In this document: positions 7,993-17,062 of the stretch, one piece after another | How the letters are laid out: the number at the start of each line of letters is the position of its first letter | How positions within the stretch are numbered: position 1 is the first letter of the stretch | Assembly (NCBI GenBank): GCA_900299195.1 | Contig: OMIX01000031.1 | Span: 1 to 54,338 of the forward strand | Source: Deltaproteobacteria bacterium | Lineage (GTDB): Bacteria; Bdellovibrionota; FAC87; UBA2466 | Length of the DNA: 54,338 nt | Reading direction: 5' to 3' | The notes under the pieces: model-generated | Database searches by the model: none | Seen by the model: the letters and a program-made list of their open reading frames with translations, nothing else | What the model was told of the DNA's origin: nothing | Made by a program: the position numbers and the translations under genes

Positions 7993-10047
7993 GTGGTAAA
8001 CCCATTGCGCCCTATGTCGCGCTTTAACCGCTTGTTTGGATTTTTACTTATTGGTGTAGTTTACTACTCTTTAGCGGCCTTAATTTATAAAATTGAATTC
8101 CAACCTGAGAATTGGGCTCCTTTGTTTCATCCCCAACGAGGCTTTGCTCTAGCGGTAGCTTGCTTTCTGGGTCTCCCCGCTCTAATTCCGTGTTTCACTG
8201 CGGCGCTACTGATAAATCTGTTTTACTGGAAGGAACCTTTAGGAATGGCTTTGGCTATCGCGCTTAATGCGATGTCAGCCATTGCCATCGTGGCGTGGGT
8301 TGCTCAGAAGGTACTTTCTAGATCTAGTCCCTACCAAGACATAAGAAAATGGGCCCTATTTATTTGCGTGATTATCCCCACCTATTTTTTAAGTCAAACT
8401 CTAATCGATTTTGGTTTTTATTCGTTTTTTTCACCCTCCGAACTTTTTGATTGGCGAAATCGCTTGTTTCGATGGATCTCAGCAGATGCTCTGGGAACTA
8501 TTTTCCTTTTTCCCTTTTTCATGGAACTTCTCCACACTTTTTCTAATTCAAAATGGAAAAAGATTATTTCTAGGTCTCTTCTCCCTGCAGTGGCAGGTGC
8601 GATGGTGGTGAGTTTTCTTCTGTGGTTTGATTTTACAAAGCTAGGCCTGAAAGAATCAACAGGCGATTATCTTTCGGTTTTTGTCTTAGTAGGTTTGGGA
8701 TTTTTATTAACTCCCTTGGGAGTTACGACAGCTGTCTTTTTTTTAGGATTACTGATTGCGTGCGATCGAATCGGACTTATAGATCCCAAAGGGTCTATTA
8801 CCCTGCTTTCATCGTGGGACCCCTCATTCTATTTAGCCATCATGGGGGTCTTGACTCCAGTTATTTCGATCTTAGCTAAAAAAAACTCGACCCAACAACT
8901 CAAAGAAAATTATGAACTCATCAAAACTGCTCTCAATGTTCCTGGCACCCCTGAGCCCCATTCATCACTCTCAAAATATTCTCCTCCTTCTCAACTTGAG
9001 CCAGGAGGGGAACACCTAGGAATAGGTCTTTTTGATTTAGAATACCGTTGTTTAGATTTGAATGAACAGCTCGCTCATTTGTATCAACTGCCTAAAGAAG
9101 AATGTCTGGGAAAAAATCCGGTCGAAAGACTTGGAGACAAGGGCAAATCTCTTTTCCCTATTCTAGATGAAGTAGTAAAAACTAAAAAGCCCGTTTGGAA
9201 TATTCAACTGTCCTTTCGCTTGCCGGCTCAAACGCTTGAACAAAATTTAAGAATCAGCTACCTACCCGTTCTTTCAAAAACTCAAAAAGTGACTGGAATC
9301 GTAGGGATAGTCACCAGCCTACCTGCAACCCCTATTGACTCTCGTTACTCTTCAGAAGAAGACCGATCTTTATCTCGTCGACCCTTGGACGCCCATTCGG
9401 CAGTCGCTTTTTCCCATGATATTCAAGAGCCTTTACGAAATGTCTTTCAATCTCTGCAAATTCTAAAAGCAAAGTTCAAACTATCTTCCGATTTAGATAC
9501 CCTCAACTTTCTCGATAGTTCTCTAATTTCCCTTGAGCGAATGAAAGACATGATGAAATCCTTTCTTGATCTTCAACAGCTAGATTTTGTAGAGTTAAAC
9601 CAAGAGGAGGTCGAGATTAGAACCCTCTTTGAAGAAACTCTGCTCCTTCTCAAATATCAAATAGCTCAGAGCCAAGCGGAAATTACCTGCACGGGACTTC
9701 CTTCTCTCAAAGTAGACAAAATACAAATGCTGAGAGTGCTATCTAATCTTCTAAGTAATTCCATCAAATATCGATCAGATAAACCGCTCATTATCTCATT
9801 CTCAGCGAAGGACCTCGCTCATCACTATGAGTTTCAACTAAAAGACAACGGCCAGGGATTTGATCCCAAAAACAGCCATCTCATCTTCGCCCCCTATCAA
9901 AGGCTTCACTCATTTCACGAAATCGAAGGCTACGGAGTTGGTCTTTCTATTTCAAAAAAGATTGTCGAGCTTCATGCCGGTCAAATGTGGGCCCATTCGG
10001 TCCTAGGCCAAGGTACCTCTTTTTTCTTCACAATCCCAAAAGATTAA
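7993..10047 (+). CDS. MASE1-domain sensor histidine kinase
   Basis: About 684 residues. The first 300 form a MASE1-type membrane sensor of about eight helices (FGFLLIGVVYYSLAALIY, and 'FHPQRGFALAVACFLGLPAL' resembling the MASE1 'W.P.G.A.A' element). A PAS-like domain follows (GLFDLEYRCLDLNEQLAHLY), then a HisKA domain with the phosphorylated His in FSHDIQEPLRNV, and an HATPase_c domain with N-box LSNLLSNSIKYRSD, G1 DNGQGFDP and G2 YGVGLSISKKIVELHAGQ. No response regulator is adjacent. Start is uncertain: GTG 7993 or ATG 8014 (MSRFNRLFG). The signal sensed is unknown. Confidence 0.85.
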   Translation: MVNPLRPMSRFNRLFGFLLIGVVYYSLAALIYKIEFQPENWAPLFHPQRGFALAVACFLGLPALIPCFTAALLINLFYWKEPLGMALAIALNAMSAIAIVAWVAQKVLSRSSPYQDIRKWALFICVIIPTYFLSQTLIDFGFYSFFSPSELFDWRNRLFRWISADALGTIFLFPFFMELLHTFSNSKWKKIISRSLLPAVAGAMVVSFLLWFDFTKLGLKESTGDYLSVFVLVGLGFLLTPLGVTTAVFFLGLLIACDRIGLIDPKGSITLLSSWDPSFYLAIMGVLTPVISILAKKNSTQQLKENYELIKTALNVPGTPEPHSSLSKYSPPSQLEPGGEHLGIGLFDLEYRCLDLNEQLAHLYQLPKEECLGKNPVERLGDKGKSLFPILDEVVKTKKPVWNIQLSFRLPAQTLEQNLRISYLPVLSKTQKVTGIVGIVTSLPATPIDSRYSSEEDRSLSRRPLDAHSAVAFSHDIQEPLRNVFQSLQILKAKFKLSSDLDTLNFLDSSLISLERMKDMMKSFLDLQQLDFVELNQEEVEIRTLFEETLLLLKYQIAQSQAEITCTGLPSLKVDKIQMLRVLSNLLSNSIKYRSDKPLIISFSAKDLAHHYEFQLKDNGQGFDPKNSHLIFAPYQRLHSFHEIEGYGVGLSISKKIVELHAGQMWAHSVLGQGTSFFFTIPKD

Positions 10048-10071
10048 GAGTCATAAAAAACACTTACAAAA

Positions 10072-10986
10072 TTAGGGTGCAGAAGCTGACTTAATAGCCT
10101 CGTTAAGGACAGTCCACAGCGTCTTAGTTTTAGGAACCATATCTTCCATAAAGTACCACCAAAAATATCCGCCCATAAAAGAAGGGTGATTCACTTTGAG
10201 CGTATAGTACTGTTGAATCAGAGCTTCTTTTTTTGCAGCATCTCGAGTGCCACATTCCCCCACCCCTATTTTTGAATTGGGAAATATTTGAGCTAATTGA
10301 GAAATGACTTGTTGCCAGTCGGCTTGATAGCCGTTGCAATCTTCCTCGTAATAACTCACTAAGACATAATCAAGCCCCGATTTCATTCGTTCGGGGACAT
10401 TGGTAGTCGTCCACCGAAACATTTCATTGGAGGGTTTAGCCCAGCAATTTGGATTATAATAAAGAGTGAGGGCCGTTCTTCCTCCTCGAGCTTTTACCAA
10501 GTCATACGCGGCTGACATTTTAGCCACAACCACCGAAGTCTTGCCTAACCATTCCCCATTGATTTCATTTCCCACCTCCCAGACGTCTACTGTATCAAAC
10601 AGAGCATTGAGATATTCTCGAGTTCGTGCTTTGTACTGGGCCGTCGTATACTGTTTTACCGAAGAAGAATCTAAAATCTCCCCTAGAACAAAACTCTTTG
10701 CATAAATTTTAGAGACCGCCATAGCGTAGTCTGTTGCAGGTTGCCACTCGTCAAATACGATTCGAGTCATGGGCATTTGAGAAAGGGTTCCCAAAGCATC
10801 TACCGTAGTATCAATGTTAGCGATGGAATCCACCGTAACTCCATAGATTTTATCAGGGAGTGGGCGCAGTCTTTGAGTTTGAATGCTCTGATCATCGACG
10901 ATTGTTTGAGGATGCTTCGCTAAACTGACACTTGCAAAAACAACCCAGAGGCCCAAAAAGAGCGGCTTGGTATTCTTCATTCTCAT
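10072..10986 (-). CDS. Exported glycoside-hydrolase-like TIM-barrel protein
   Basis: About 304 residues with a signal peptide (MKNTKPLFLGLWVVFASVSLAK). The fold resembles clan GH-A glycosidases: 'DVWEVGNEINGEW' carries the NE pair typical of the acid/base Glu at the end of strand 4, and 'KIGVGECGT' carries a possible nucleophile Glu at strand 7, with aromatic residues (GGYFWWYFMED) at strand 8. I cannot assign a GH family or substrate. The start at 10986 has GGAG six bases upstream; the signal peptide could also start at 10980. It converges with the histidine kinase gene with a 24-base gap and no obvious terminator. Confidence 0.62.
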   Translation of the reverse strand: MRMKNTKPLFLGLWVVFASVSLAKHPQTIVDDQSIQTQRLRPLPDKIYGVTVDSIANIDTTVDALGTLSQMPMTRIVFDEWQPATDYAMAVSKIYAKSFVLGEILDSSSVKQYTTAQYKARTREYLNALFDTVDVWEVGNEINGEWLGKTSVVVAKMSAAYDLVKARGGRTALTLYYNPNCWAKPSNEMFRWTTTNVPERMKSGLDYVLVSYYEEDCNGYQADWQQVISQLAQIFPNSKIGVGECGTRDAAKKEALIQQYYTLKVNHPSFMGGYFWWYFMEDMVPKTKTLWTVLNEAIKSASAP

Positions 10987-11041
10987 AGTTAACTCCAGTC
11001 TCATTGCAAAGAGAACTGAATGCACCTTTTATGCCGTTCTA

Positions 11042-12235
11042 TTAATTAGAGACAGAAGCTACAGGTGGGTTTTCTTCACCATAATCGACAAGAAATGCAG
11101 CGGAATTTTTTAAATCATCTCGCCGTTTATCGTATCTTTGAATCATAAGAGGCGTCGACCAACCCGCCAGGTGTTGAACCGATCTTTGTGTCGCTTTTCT
11201 ATCGAGTGCATTTGAAATACAGGTCGCGCGACAAGAATGTGGAGAGATCGTTTTTAAAATTCCAGCCTTTTTGGCGTAGTGAACTACGATGTAAGTAATC
11301 GCATGGGGATGCATTTGCTTAAGAAGCTGCCTAGAGACAGGGTTTTTGGTGGGAGTAAATAAAGGTTCTTCATGCTGAGTCTGATCTCGTCGACACACAT
11401 AAAAATAATGCTCTAACGCCGCCTTGACCTGAGCTGTGATGGGAAGAATTCGAACTCGATGTCCCTTCCCCCTAACTTTAATAACCGAAACCCCTCTCTC
11501 TTCGGTCATGTCCCCCATCTTAAGCCCTAACAACTCACTTTTGCGCACTCCTAAATACAAAAGGACGTGGAGAACCGCCGAGTGAAGAGCCCCAGCTCGA
11601 CTATTTCTTTTAGGAAGTGCCAAAATTTTTCGCACTTCCTCATCCGAAAATCCGATGAGCGAAGATTCTTGGTTTTGGGGAAAGCCCTTAACCAACTGAG
11701 CCGGATTGTCTCGAATCACTTGATTCATTTTGAGCCAATTTAAAAAGCTTTTAACCACTGCCAATTTACGATTCACGGTGGCCTTCTCCATGGGTTTTCC
11801 GTTCAACCGACCCTCTTCCAGATACTTTCTAAAAAGGATGACGTGGTCTGGCTTTAACGATCCAATCTCTTGGGCCGAAATTCTCCCTTCCATAAACTGA
11901 AAAAATTGTCTCAGATCATTTTCATAAGCTCGACGCGTGTGGGCACTAAGTTGATTGGCTAAAAAAGTAGGAATTTCATTAGCCCATTTCGGCAAAGCGA
12001 TTCGATCTATTTGATGTTGCTTTATGTCGCCCGAAAACCCTTTGCTGGCAAGCGTTTCGAGCCTTGTCTCATTATTTGCTTTATAAACGCTCGAAATGTT
12101 CCGACCTAGGGGTAGAGGCCTATTTTTCTCGATGTCTGAAGACAACTTTAACCATTTCCTTTCGGAATGGTTCTTTAACCATCGGGACGACCAAAGGGCC
12201 AATTTAAAAACAAGCTGTTCGACTAGATGCTTCAT
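11042..12235 (-). CDS. Tyrosine recombinase / site-specific integrase
   Basis: 397 residues. A SAM-like core-binding domain sits at about 85-180 (SAHTRRAYENDLRQFFQFM) and the catalytic domain follows. Catalytic residues visible: Arg in LYLGVRKSELLGL, Lys in VRGKGHRVRILP, HSCR (H..R), Trp in place of the second His in LAGWSTPLMIQRYDKR, and the nucleophile Tyr in QRYDKR. Trp at that position also occurs in Cre. About 80 extra N-terminal residues precede the usual Xer start. It is not one of a recognisable XerC/XerD context pair, and no excisionase or phage genes are nearby. Short repeats lie just upstream of its start. Confidence 0.85.
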   Translation of the reverse strand: MKHLVEQLVFKLALWSSRWLKNHSERKWLKLSSDIEKNRPLPLGRNISSVYKANNETRLETLASKGFSGDIKQHQIDRIALPKWANEIPTFLANQLSAHTRRAYENDLRQFFQFMEGRISAQEIGSLKPDHVILFRKYLEEGRLNGKPMEKATVNRKLAVVKSFLNWLKMNQVIRDNPAQLVKGFPQNQESSLIGFSDEEVRKILALPKRNSRAGALHSAVLHVLLYLGVRKSELLGLKMGDMTEERGVSVIKVRGKGHRVRILPITAQVKAALEHYFYVCRRDQTQHEEPLFTPTKNPVSRQLLKQMHPHAITYIVVHYAKKAGILKTISPHSCRATCISNALDRKATQRSVQHLAGWSTPLMIQRYDKRRDDLKNSAAFLVDYGEENPPVASVSN

Positions 12236-12264
12236 GTTTTGTGCGTAATTGGAAATGTTCAGCG

Positions 12265-12311
12265 TTTATTAGCGCTTTTTATTAGTGATAACTAAAATTA
12301 TAGCTAATAAA
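12265..12311. repeat. Cluster of TTTATTAG 8-mers and a dyad beside the recombinase gene
   Basis: TTTATTAG occurs at 12265-12272 and 12278-12285 (direct, 13 bases apart) and inverted as CTAATAAA at 12304-12311. Between them is a dyad TTAGT-GATA-ACTAA (12282-12295). The array lies between the recombinase start and the next gene. It could be recombinase binding sites or a promoter operator. Confidence 0.4.
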
Positions 12312-12332
12312 TACCATTTTGGAAGGTTTTTA

Positions 12333-12851
12333 ATGAACCGTTTTAAATCGATTTTTAGTGTTTTTTTGATGCTTTCGGTAGGGGTCGAATTTTTAACGGG
12401 CTGCGCTTCGAAACAAAAAACAGAACTTTTTTACACTCGAATGTATGAAGGAACTTACGACGATGTTTGGTTGGCTGCGTTAAAAGCGGTTAACGACTAC
12501 CCTTTAAAAGTGAGCAACAAAGATTCCGGAAAAATCGTTTCGGAACTCGTCAACGGTCCATACAACGACCTTTTTTTAACCCCTCCCGAGCCCATCGATT
12601 TACCCGAAAAATATCGCTACTCGTTAAAATTCACTTTTGCAAAATTACAGACGGAAGAAGAGCGAAGCCGCCCTTTGGTGAGAGTTCGATTAGAAAAAAA
12701 CTTAGAACAGTTTCATGATTTTTATACCGGTTGGGTGGGGTTCCCTTCGGATGGGCTTGAGGAAAGATTACTTCTTTATCGAATCGAGCATATTTTAAAG
12801 ATGGAAACCCAACTTACCAAAGAGATCGAAAAGACATCTAACAACAAATGA
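12333..12851 (+). CDS. Lipoprotein of unknown function
   Basis: 172 residues. The signal peptide MNRFKSIFSVFLMLSVGVEF ends in the lipobox LTGC. The mature part has an alpha/beta pattern: YEGTYDDVWLAALKAVNDYP followed by 'KVSNKDSGKIVSE' resembles the repeated unit of BamC-like or DUF3576-type outer-membrane lipoproteins, in which a helix precedes strands beginning with a V-S-E motif. I do not assign a family firmly. ATG 12333 has GGAAGG six bases upstream, and an upstream in-frame start would bury the signal peptide. The C-terminus is a charged helix. Confidence 0.7.
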   Translation: MNRFKSIFSVFLMLSVGVEFLTGCASKQKTELFYTRMYEGTYDDVWLAALKAVNDYPLKVSNKDSGKIVSELVNGPYNDLFLTPPEPIDLPEKYRYSLKFTFAKLQTEEERSRPLVRVRLEKNLEQFHDFYTGWVGFPSDGLEERLLLYRIEHILKMETQLTKEIEKTSNNK

Positions 12852-12854
12852 TCT

Positions 12855-13337
12855 CTAGGCTGACTTTTTAATATCCTCTTTTTTCTCAGCAGTCAGAGCT
12901 TCGATTTCGCTGATAATACTTTCAATGCCAGGATCTGTTGGATTTTTCATGCCCTCAGACTCGAGCGCAGTCAATTTCTCTTTGAGTCGAATATTTTCTT
13001 CTTTGAACTGGGTCAGGTCTTTTGTCTCTTCTTTTAACACTTCGTATTCAGATTTTAAGACTTCGTATTGAGAGAGTTTGGCCTCTAGGGTTTGAATCTT
13101 TTCTAGACTTTCTCGATTGATCTTTTGAAGTTCCTCAGTTTTTTGTTGTGCAGCGTTCAATGAGACTAATAATTCAGAGTGTTGAGTCGACTCCTCAATT
13201 TCTTCATCCACATTTTGAAACCGTTTGAAATACAACCACAACGCTGTGAGCGCTAAAGAGGCCACAATCACCACTTGAATGAGCAATACGGTCACAAAAA
13301 TCGTACTGCCCTGCAGAGCCGCAGCAAAAAATTTCAT
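12855..13337 (-). CDS. Single-pass membrane protein with cytoplasmic coiled coil
   Basis: 160 residues, no recognised family. One N-terminal transmembrane helix (STIFVTVLLIQVVIVASLAL) is followed by an acidic stretch and a long heptad-patterned coiled coil (about residues 65-140) with a repeated YEVLKSEYEVLKEE element. The topology resembles small structural or scaffold proteins. ATG 13337 is chosen; a TTG at 13364 would overlap the end of the release-factor-like gene upstream. The close spacing suggests cotranscription with it. Confidence 0.65.
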   Translation of the reverse strand: MKFFAAALQGSTIFVTVLLIQVVIVASLALTALWLYFKRFQNVDEEIEESTQHSELLVSLNAAQQKTEELQKINRESLEKIQTLEAKLSQYEVLKSEYEVLKEETKDLTQFKEENIRLKEKLTALESEGMKNPTDPGIESIISEIEALTAEKKEDIKKSA

Positions 13338-13351
13338 AATATTAATTATAC

Positions 13352-13699
13352 CTAACTTTCCCAATCTGCTCTAGAAACGCGGCGGCTATCTTTTTTCTGA
13401 GAGATCTTTCTTTTTAGGGTCAATCGTTTTTCTCGCGTAGCCACAGAACAGACTGTCTTAACTCTAGGTTTAGGTTTTCGATACAACTCTTTAATTTTAC
13501 ATTCTAATCGCTCTAATGCTGCTTTGCGGTTCTGTTCTTGGCTTCTTCGCTCGGTGGCTGTGATGGTAATCCCAGTGGGAAGATGCCTAATTCGAACTCC
13601 GCTCATTCGCTTATTGCGATTTTGGCCACCTGGGCCACTCCCACGAACGTGGGTCACCTCAATATCCTCTTCCCGAATGTTGAAACTGGGTTTAGCCAC
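13352..13699 (-). CDS. GGQ-domain release-factor-like protein
   Basis: 115 residues containing only the catalytic release-factor domain: GSGPGGQNRNKRMSGVRIRH carries the GGQ that triggers peptidyl-tRNA hydrolysis, followed by 'RRSQEQNRKAALERL' as in RF1/RF2 domain 3. The C-terminus is a basic tail (KRKISQKKDSRRVSR), as in ArfB/YaeJ, which enters the mRNA channel of stalled ribosomes. Codon-recognition domains are absent, so a ribosome-rescue role is likely. It could also be a PrfH-like or other RF-like relative. The start is a GTG (13699) with AAGGGG almost touching it; there is an in-frame stop upstream. Confidence 0.75.
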   Translation of the reverse strand: MAKPSFNIREEDIEVTHVRGSGPGGQNRNKRMSGVRIRHLPTGITITATERRSQEQNRKAALERLECKIKELYRKPKPRVKTVCSVATREKRLTLKRKISQKKDSRRVSRADWES

Positions 13700-13873
13700 C
13701 CCTTCATGATATCATTAGAGTGTAGTTTAAAATCTCGAAAATTCTTCCTTTATTCTAACCCTGTTTGGGACTCACTTTTATTAACAGCGTCATCAATTTT
13801 GAAGAAATCTTCATTTTTCACTAAATGTTTCTTCTGAGAAAGCCGTTGATAAGGATGAAGGTTCACTACAACT

Positions 13874-16003
13874 ATGTACCAAGCTCCAGTAAATGAATTT
13901 CACATTCTTCTAAAAGCCCTGGGATATTTGCGCACCCACTGGTGGCTTTTTGTATTAGAAGTCGCCGTCATTTACGGAATCTCTTTACATAAGTTCCACA
14001 AGACTCCACCTGTCTATGAATCGGATGCTACCCTTCTTATTGATACTACCCGTAGACAACTTTACCAAACCGTTTTGATGTCAGCCAGCTCTGCTAACAA
14101 CGCCCGAAAGCAAAACATGGTTCATTTGCTCTCAGGGCAAGAGGTTTTAGAAAGATTTAGAAATCAACTCACCGAAATCTACAATGAGGGGAACCCAGGC
14201 TACTTAAAATCGTTGTTCCCAGGGGGAGTGGCCTACCCTGCTCATGTGCTTCGAAACTTCGTCTCTTTGGTCTGGGATAAAAACAGCGACATTTATAGCA
14301 TTCACTGTACCTCTCACAACCCTGATGCTGCTCAAGCTCTTTGTTTGGCTTACTTAAATACGATTCAAAATTATTATCCTGAAATTGGACAGCGGGAATC
14401 CTTGCTCAAGCGCGACTTTTTGACTCGACAAATTTCTAGCTTCGTTAATCAAATTAAAGATAAAGAGCAGGCCATAGTCGATTACCAGAGGAATAACCCT
14501 GACTTTATCAACTTCCTTAATTTAACCGTCGATAATCAAGGCGTTCAAAAATTAAGGGCAGAGAAAAATAACATCGTTCACAAAATGGCTACTAATCGTG
14601 CCATCTACAAATTGGTTTTAAGCATCCCTCGTGCAAAAAAAGGGGAACACACTGCTAGAGCTACTACCATTGCTGCTTTAACTCAAAAAGTGACCGAACT
14701 TCAGTACCAAATTAATTTAACTGAAAAATCTAATCACCCTGATAAAGAAGGGCGCCTTCGTATTCTCCGTCATGATCTTGATGAGATCACAGCTCAGCTT
14801 TCCACCCTCAACGAAGAGGAAGTGCAAACCTTCATGAAAACCCCTCTTCCTGCGGCTGATGTCCGTCAGAAAGTTGCCTCGTTAGAAATTGAATACCGTG
14901 CCGATCAAATCAAATTAGCCAATGTCGAAAAAGAGGTTGAAGCCTTCAGTCAGAAAGAAAAACTCTTTAATCAACAACGCCTCCAATACGAGCGACTTTT
15001 TATGGAGCTTAACCATAAAAAGAGACTCCTCACTAACCTTTATCAAAAACAGCAAGAGACCGAAGTTGAGCTATCAGCCGGTGGCGCCGAAATTTATCGA
15101 CTTCAAGAACCGACTCGAACAGGCCACAGAGTAGCTCCTCAATTGTCCAAGCACATGTACGGCTCTCTCTCTCTAAGTCTCTTTGTGATCGCTATTAGCG
15201 TGGTTTTATTGGTGGCTGGATTCCCACGTTTGGATAGTGAAACTGAAGTACACAGACTCAATCTTCCTGTCATTGGGAAAGTTCCCCTAATAAAAAAACA
15301 GGGAGCCAATGAAGATTTACCGGGATATTCACTAGAGTATCTTAAAATCATGAACTACCGGATCATGCGAGAAATGAGAGATGCTAAGTGTCCTATCATT
15401 GTCGTTAGCTCTCCTCACGCCCGAGAAGGAAAAAGTACCGTAACTCATTTCCTAAGTCTTGCCGCACAAAATCCCGTAAGAAAAACTCTTCTTATCGATG
15501 GTGACTTACTCACTTCTCATCCTAATAAGTTTTTCGGAATTCTGGAAGATCATACTCCTGGACTTAAGTCTATTCTTGAAAATCCTACCATGACCGACTA
15601 TCAATCGCTTATTGTAAAAACAAGTTTTGACGGAATCTACTTCTTACCTCGGGGCGGTCGGTTCGATCCGAGTGTCATGGCCAATTTTTCTAAACCCATG
15701 GAACAGGTCCTCGCTGCCTTAAGAAAAGAATATGACACCATTTATATCGACACTCCCCCTCTTTTCTCATCCAATCTCGCTCATCAATGGGCAGGATTAG
15801 GAGATTTGATTGTTTTAGTAGCCCGATTATTCCACACAAGGCCCAAAGACATCGTCGAAGCGATCCAAACTTGTAAAGTTTTTTCGAAGTCTCCAGTGGG
15901 ATTGGCTTTAAATTGCGTAAGATTGTCCGGCCCAACAAAACGAGCATCCAACTACTACTTCTCCAAGAAGAAACCTGCACCTCCACCGAGGTTAGCAGCC
16001 TAA
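13874..16003 (+). CDS. Wzz/BY-kinase-type polysaccharide co-polymerase
   Basis: 709 residues. An N-terminal Wzz-like domain has one membrane helix near residue 30 (WWLFVLEVAVIYGISL) and YESDATLLID, then a long periplasmic coiled coil (about 170-400), a second helix near 440 (LSLFVIAISVVLLVAG), and a cytosolic kinase-like domain. The ATP site shows SSPHAREGKST (Walker A), KTLLIDGDL (Walker A') and YDTIYIDTPP (Walker B). Such proteins set polymer length in exopolysaccharide or capsule export. The C-terminus (NYYFSKKKPAPPPRLAA) lacks the usual Tyr cluster, so autophosphorylation is doubtful. No glycosyltransferases or wza are next to it. Confidence 0.82.
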   Translation: MYQAPVNEFHILLKALGYLRTHWWLFVLEVAVIYGISLHKFHKTPPVYESDATLLIDTTRRQLYQTVLMSASSANNARKQNMVHLLSGQEVLERFRNQLTEIYNEGNPGYLKSLFPGGVAYPAHVLRNFVSLVWDKNSDIYSIHCTSHNPDAAQALCLAYLNTIQNYYPEIGQRESLLKRDFLTRQISSFVNQIKDKEQAIVDYQRNNPDFINFLNLTVDNQGVQKLRAEKNNIVHKMATNRAIYKLVLSIPRAKKGEHTARATTIAALTQKVTELQYQINLTEKSNHPDKEGRLRILRHDLDEITAQLSTLNEEEVQTFMKTPLPAADVRQKVASLEIEYRADQIKLANVEKEVEAFSQKEKLFNQQRLQYERLFMELNHKKRLLTNLYQKQQETEVELSAGGAEIYRLQEPTRTGHRVAPQLSKHMYGSLSLSLFVIAISVVLLVAGFPRLDSETEVHRLNLPVIGKVPLIKKQGANEDLPGYSLEYLKIMNYRIMREMRDAKCPIIVVSSPHAREGKSTVTHFLSLAAQNPVRKTLLIDGDLLTSHPNKFFGILEDHTPGLKSILENPTMTDYQSLIVKTSFDGIYFLPRGGRFDPSVMANFSKPMEQVLAALRKEYDTIYIDTPPLFSSNLAHQWAGLGDLIVLVARLFHTRPKDIVEAIQTCKVFSKSPVGLALNCVRLSGPTKRASNYYFSKKKPAPPPRLAA

Positions 16004-16012
16004 GGAAAGTAT

Positions 16013-17062
16013 ATGGAAGTTCATTCAACCCATTCTAAACTTCAAATGTGGCTGGTGGCCGTTCTCTATTGTTGGCTTTGCCTATCACTGACCGTCTCGG
16101 CTACTGAGGAAAACTCTGAAAATCGGTTAGCCATTTTGAACTCGATGGACAAAACTGAGCTTTCCCTTGGGCAATCGCTTCAAGAAGCTTTAGGAAAAGC
16201 CGCTGCTAACACTAATTTATTTCAGACCTACTATGCCAATTATACTTTATCAGGCTTTGGAGATGCTGAGATCCAAGCTGATTTTAAGAAAGTGGGTTCC
16301 GATCTAATGAGTTATGTCTACTTAGAGAACTCTCGACTCTCAATTTTTTTATTCGATTCGGGTCACCCCAAGGAATTCATCGTTAGTTCTCAGAAGTTTA
16401 CCACACCGGATGGAGCTACGGTCTCCTCCGAAGAAATTCAATTAGCCTTTAGAACAGCTTTCCAGGAAGTGATTTCAAGTTACGTCGCCAAAGAATATCA
16501 GGGGCTTCCCGGGGCTCAACCTGAGCCGAAAACTATTGCCGAGGAAGAATCTTATGATACTCAGTTTGTTGCCGCCGATGTTAAAAAATTATACCGAGAA
16601 CTTGCGTCTTTAAATGACAGGCCTTTTTATGTCGGAGCTAATGTGGGAATGAGCCGTTTTGAGACATTGTCCTCTTCGACCACTTCTGGAAAAAGCTATG
16701 CCAGCACAGTCAATATTGGTGGACTTTTGGGTTATCGATTTTATGGCCCTTTCTCAGCGGAACTAGGAGCCGACTTTTTTACCCACTTCATGTTACATTC
16801 TGAAATCCGCTCACAAATTCCTTTGGGACAAAAATATATCAAACTCTCTGCCTCATTCGGGGGAGCAAGATTTATGTCTCAACCCACCGAAAATCTCGGA
16901 TACGCAGGGACCAATAAAATCCCGCAAGGAACTTTAGTTTATGGACCCGGTCTGGGAATTGAAATTCCCCTATTAGGGGTGAATATTCGTGCTGAGGGAA
17001 GATATTATCTCGGTGCGACTACCGTGTTTTTAGGAACCTATGGTATTGTTTATTCACTGTGA
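16013..17062 (+). CDS. Exported protein with C-terminal beta-barrel-like domain
   Basis: 349 residues. A signal peptide (MWLVAVLYCWLCLSLTVSAT core, after a short hydrophilic leader) is followed by a helical/mixed region to about 190, then a Gly/aromatic-rich strand pattern (FYVGANVGMSRFETL, IGGLLGYRFYGPFSAELG) ending in GTYGIVYSL, resembling a small outer-membrane barrel. Start ATG 16013 has AAGGAAA five to eight bases upstream, nine bases after the Wzz-like gene. Its stop overlaps the GTG of the transglycosylase gene. Cotranscription with the co-polymerase suggests an envelope or polysaccharide-export function, but no family is recognised. Confidence 0.62.
   Translation: MEVHSTHSKLQMWLVAVLYCWLCLSLTVSATEENSENRLAILNSMDKTELSLGQSLQEALGKAAANTNLFQTYYANYTLSGFGDAEIQADFKKVGSDLMSYVYLENSRLSIFLFDSGHPKEFIVSSQKFTTPDGATVSSEEIQLAFRTAFQEVISSYVAKEYQGLPGAQPEPKTIAEEESYDTQFVAADVKKLYRELASLNDRPFYVGANVGMSRFETLSSSTTSGKSYASTVNIGGLLGYRFYGPFSAELGADFFTHFMLHSEIRSQIPLGQKYIKLSASFGGARFMSQPTENLGYAGTNKIPQGTLVYGPGLGIEIPLLGVNIRAEGRYYLGATTVFLGTYGIVYSL

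Noticed and set aside
11042-12332. A prophage or integrative element carried by the recombinase
   Set aside because: No phage, mobilisation or excisionase genes and no long flanking direct repeats are nearby.
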